The position numbers were made by a program, and so were the translations under genes. Below, piece by piece: positions 62,929 to 64,000 of a stretch of DNA of 64,000 nucleotides. The stretch is taken from NCBI GenBank assembly GCA_023053545.1, contig JAKZAN010000006.1, forward strand, positions 11,105,412 to 11,169,411, given 5' to 3'. A model generated the notes under the pieces. That model did not search any database. It was not told where the DNA came from and worked only from the letters and a program-made list of their open reading frames with translations. Each line of letters starts with the position of its first letter. Position 1 is the stretch's first letter. This DNA comes from Lepidurus packardi. Taxonomy: Eukaryota; Arthropoda; Branchiopoda; Notostraca; Triopsidae.

Positions 62929-64000
62929 CTAGAATCGGCCAAGTATACCGGCCTGACATTCGAACGGGAGTTCGCCTTGAGCTGCAAAGGGTAGAAACAG
63001 AGCGAGTTCTCCGCAGCTTGCCCTGGCACGGGTGAGGCTTCCCTATCCCAGGAGCACGAAGCCGGATGGACCTGTAAGCGAGCTCTCACGGACAGGGGCT
63101 GGGGAAACGGCTGCGGGCTGTTTGCCAAGGGCTCTGTCGTTGGATGCGTAAAGGTACAACCTTACAATAAGAAGTTTGCCGTATATTCGGTGGACCAGGG
63201 GGAAGACCCGGTACACGCTCAGGCTCAACGTCCACGGCGTCCTTGTAAGCAACCACTCTATCAAAAGGCTGGAAAAGACCATCTTAGCCGGAGGGAATGA
63301 CACAGAAGCGACGGAGAAGGCCCGGAAACTGGCCTTCGACGAGATCTCCCACACGATCTCATTTGACGCTTCAAGCAGCGACGGAACTGTGAGCCTGGGA
63401 GAGTACGGCACCCTTGGATATAGCTGCAAAGCCTATTCCGGTAATGGGTTCGAGAACTCCTTCTTGGGGTTCTTCTTCGACTCAAGGGACCAGGAGAAGG
63501 AAGACTTCAACGTGTTCCTCGTTAACAAAAACTGGATTCACGACCTGGCCGAACCATGGCGATACCGTAATGGCGAGTGGAGGAACCTAGAGAGGTTCAT
63601 CGACTGGGGCGGGGCATCGGGGGTGACGATCCGTTATAGCGTTGCAGAAGAGCAAGGGGGGGGGCTTTCGAGAAGGCCCTTGAAGGCGTCGAGACGCTCC
63701 GAGGTTTCACCAACAACAGCGACCTCTCCTACGTGCTGAGCGAGTCCGCCCATGTAACGTGCCGGCTTCAGCTTGAAAACCTCAAGATCAAAGGTATAAC
63801 GCTGGGATTTTGCCAGGGGAAGAAATTCCGCTGGGTGAAGGAACCGAGCTGGACGCAACACGACACAGTCGTATTTTCCGTTAAGAATGAGGGAAAAGAA
63901 GAAAACTGCCGTGTGACGGTGAGAATCACTGAAGCCGGGGACAAGCAAAAACCTCGAGGAGTGGTCCTCACGTCGAATCTCGTCTACAGTGGTGATGACT
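62929..64000 (+). pseudogene. E-like segment, unit 9, cut by window edge
   Basis: Same truncated start as units 2-8. The G run is nine bases, as in unit 1, but the downstream base that marks unit 1 (LTSD versus LTSN) is the common form. Confidence 0.88.

Overview
The window is nuclear DNA of an invertebrate animal, most likely an arthropod and perhaps a crustacean. The best taxonomic clue is a mitochondrial insertion at 31454-31785. It reads nad5 3' end, trnF, then trnE and the 3' half of trnS1 on the opposite strand, which is the ancestral arthropod mitochondrial order. TGA falls where nad5 needs tryptophan. A TATA+Inr+DPE core promoter and introns of 41-74 bp fit this, but the species cannot be named. 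No ordinary single-copy host gene is recognised except possibly the repeated Pro/Ala-rich gene described below.

Positions 1-31353 are a nested pile of transposable elements. In order: the 5' part of a LINE (971-2256); a hAT/ZMYM1-like transposase cut off by a truncated Ty3/Gypsy element with its 3' LTR (2608-5820); a PIF/Harbinger transposase with a 48-bp intron (5924-7126); a complete-ended but internally deleted Mag-like Gypsy element with ATAGT target duplication (7301-9661); a hAT with TIRs and subterminal repeats (9870-12373); an old BEL/Pao pol (12427-15674); a PIF/Harbinger element with Myb-like and nuclease genes (16044-25561), whose coiled-coil exon is split by a young BEL/Pao element with indistinguishable LTRs and ATAGG target duplication (17280-23754); a related 541-bp MITE (25563-26103); the 3' end of a LINE (26200-27421); and a second Harbinger element carrying a Gypsy piece (27424-31353).

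After a 100-base gap come the mitochondrial insertion, a perfect hairpin, a 51-bp minisatellite and quiet sequence. From 33319 to the end lies the main discovery: an endogenous flavivirus-like M/E glycoprotein sequence that has become part of a 3,721-bp tandem repeat, with nine units in view (33601-64000, continuing past the edge). Each unit carries, in order, the E-like segment (+), a TATA-driven spliced Pro/Ala-rich gene (+), the catalytic core of a Harbinger nuclease (-), and a FLYWCH zinc-finger/MULE-like exon pair with a 41-bp intron (+). Only the first unit keeps the upstream M/E start; in all others the E segment begins in mid-gene, fused to the FLYWCH/MULE piece. Every copy has a frame break at a G run of 8-10 bases. 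Units 2-6 look identical, while units 7-8 contain a 100-base gap and many single-base indels that look like unpolished assembly.

The genes do not form one pathway. The likely story is a transposon-rich, piRNA-cluster-like locus that captured viral sequence, after which a composite of virus, host-like gene and transposon fragments was amplified in tandem.
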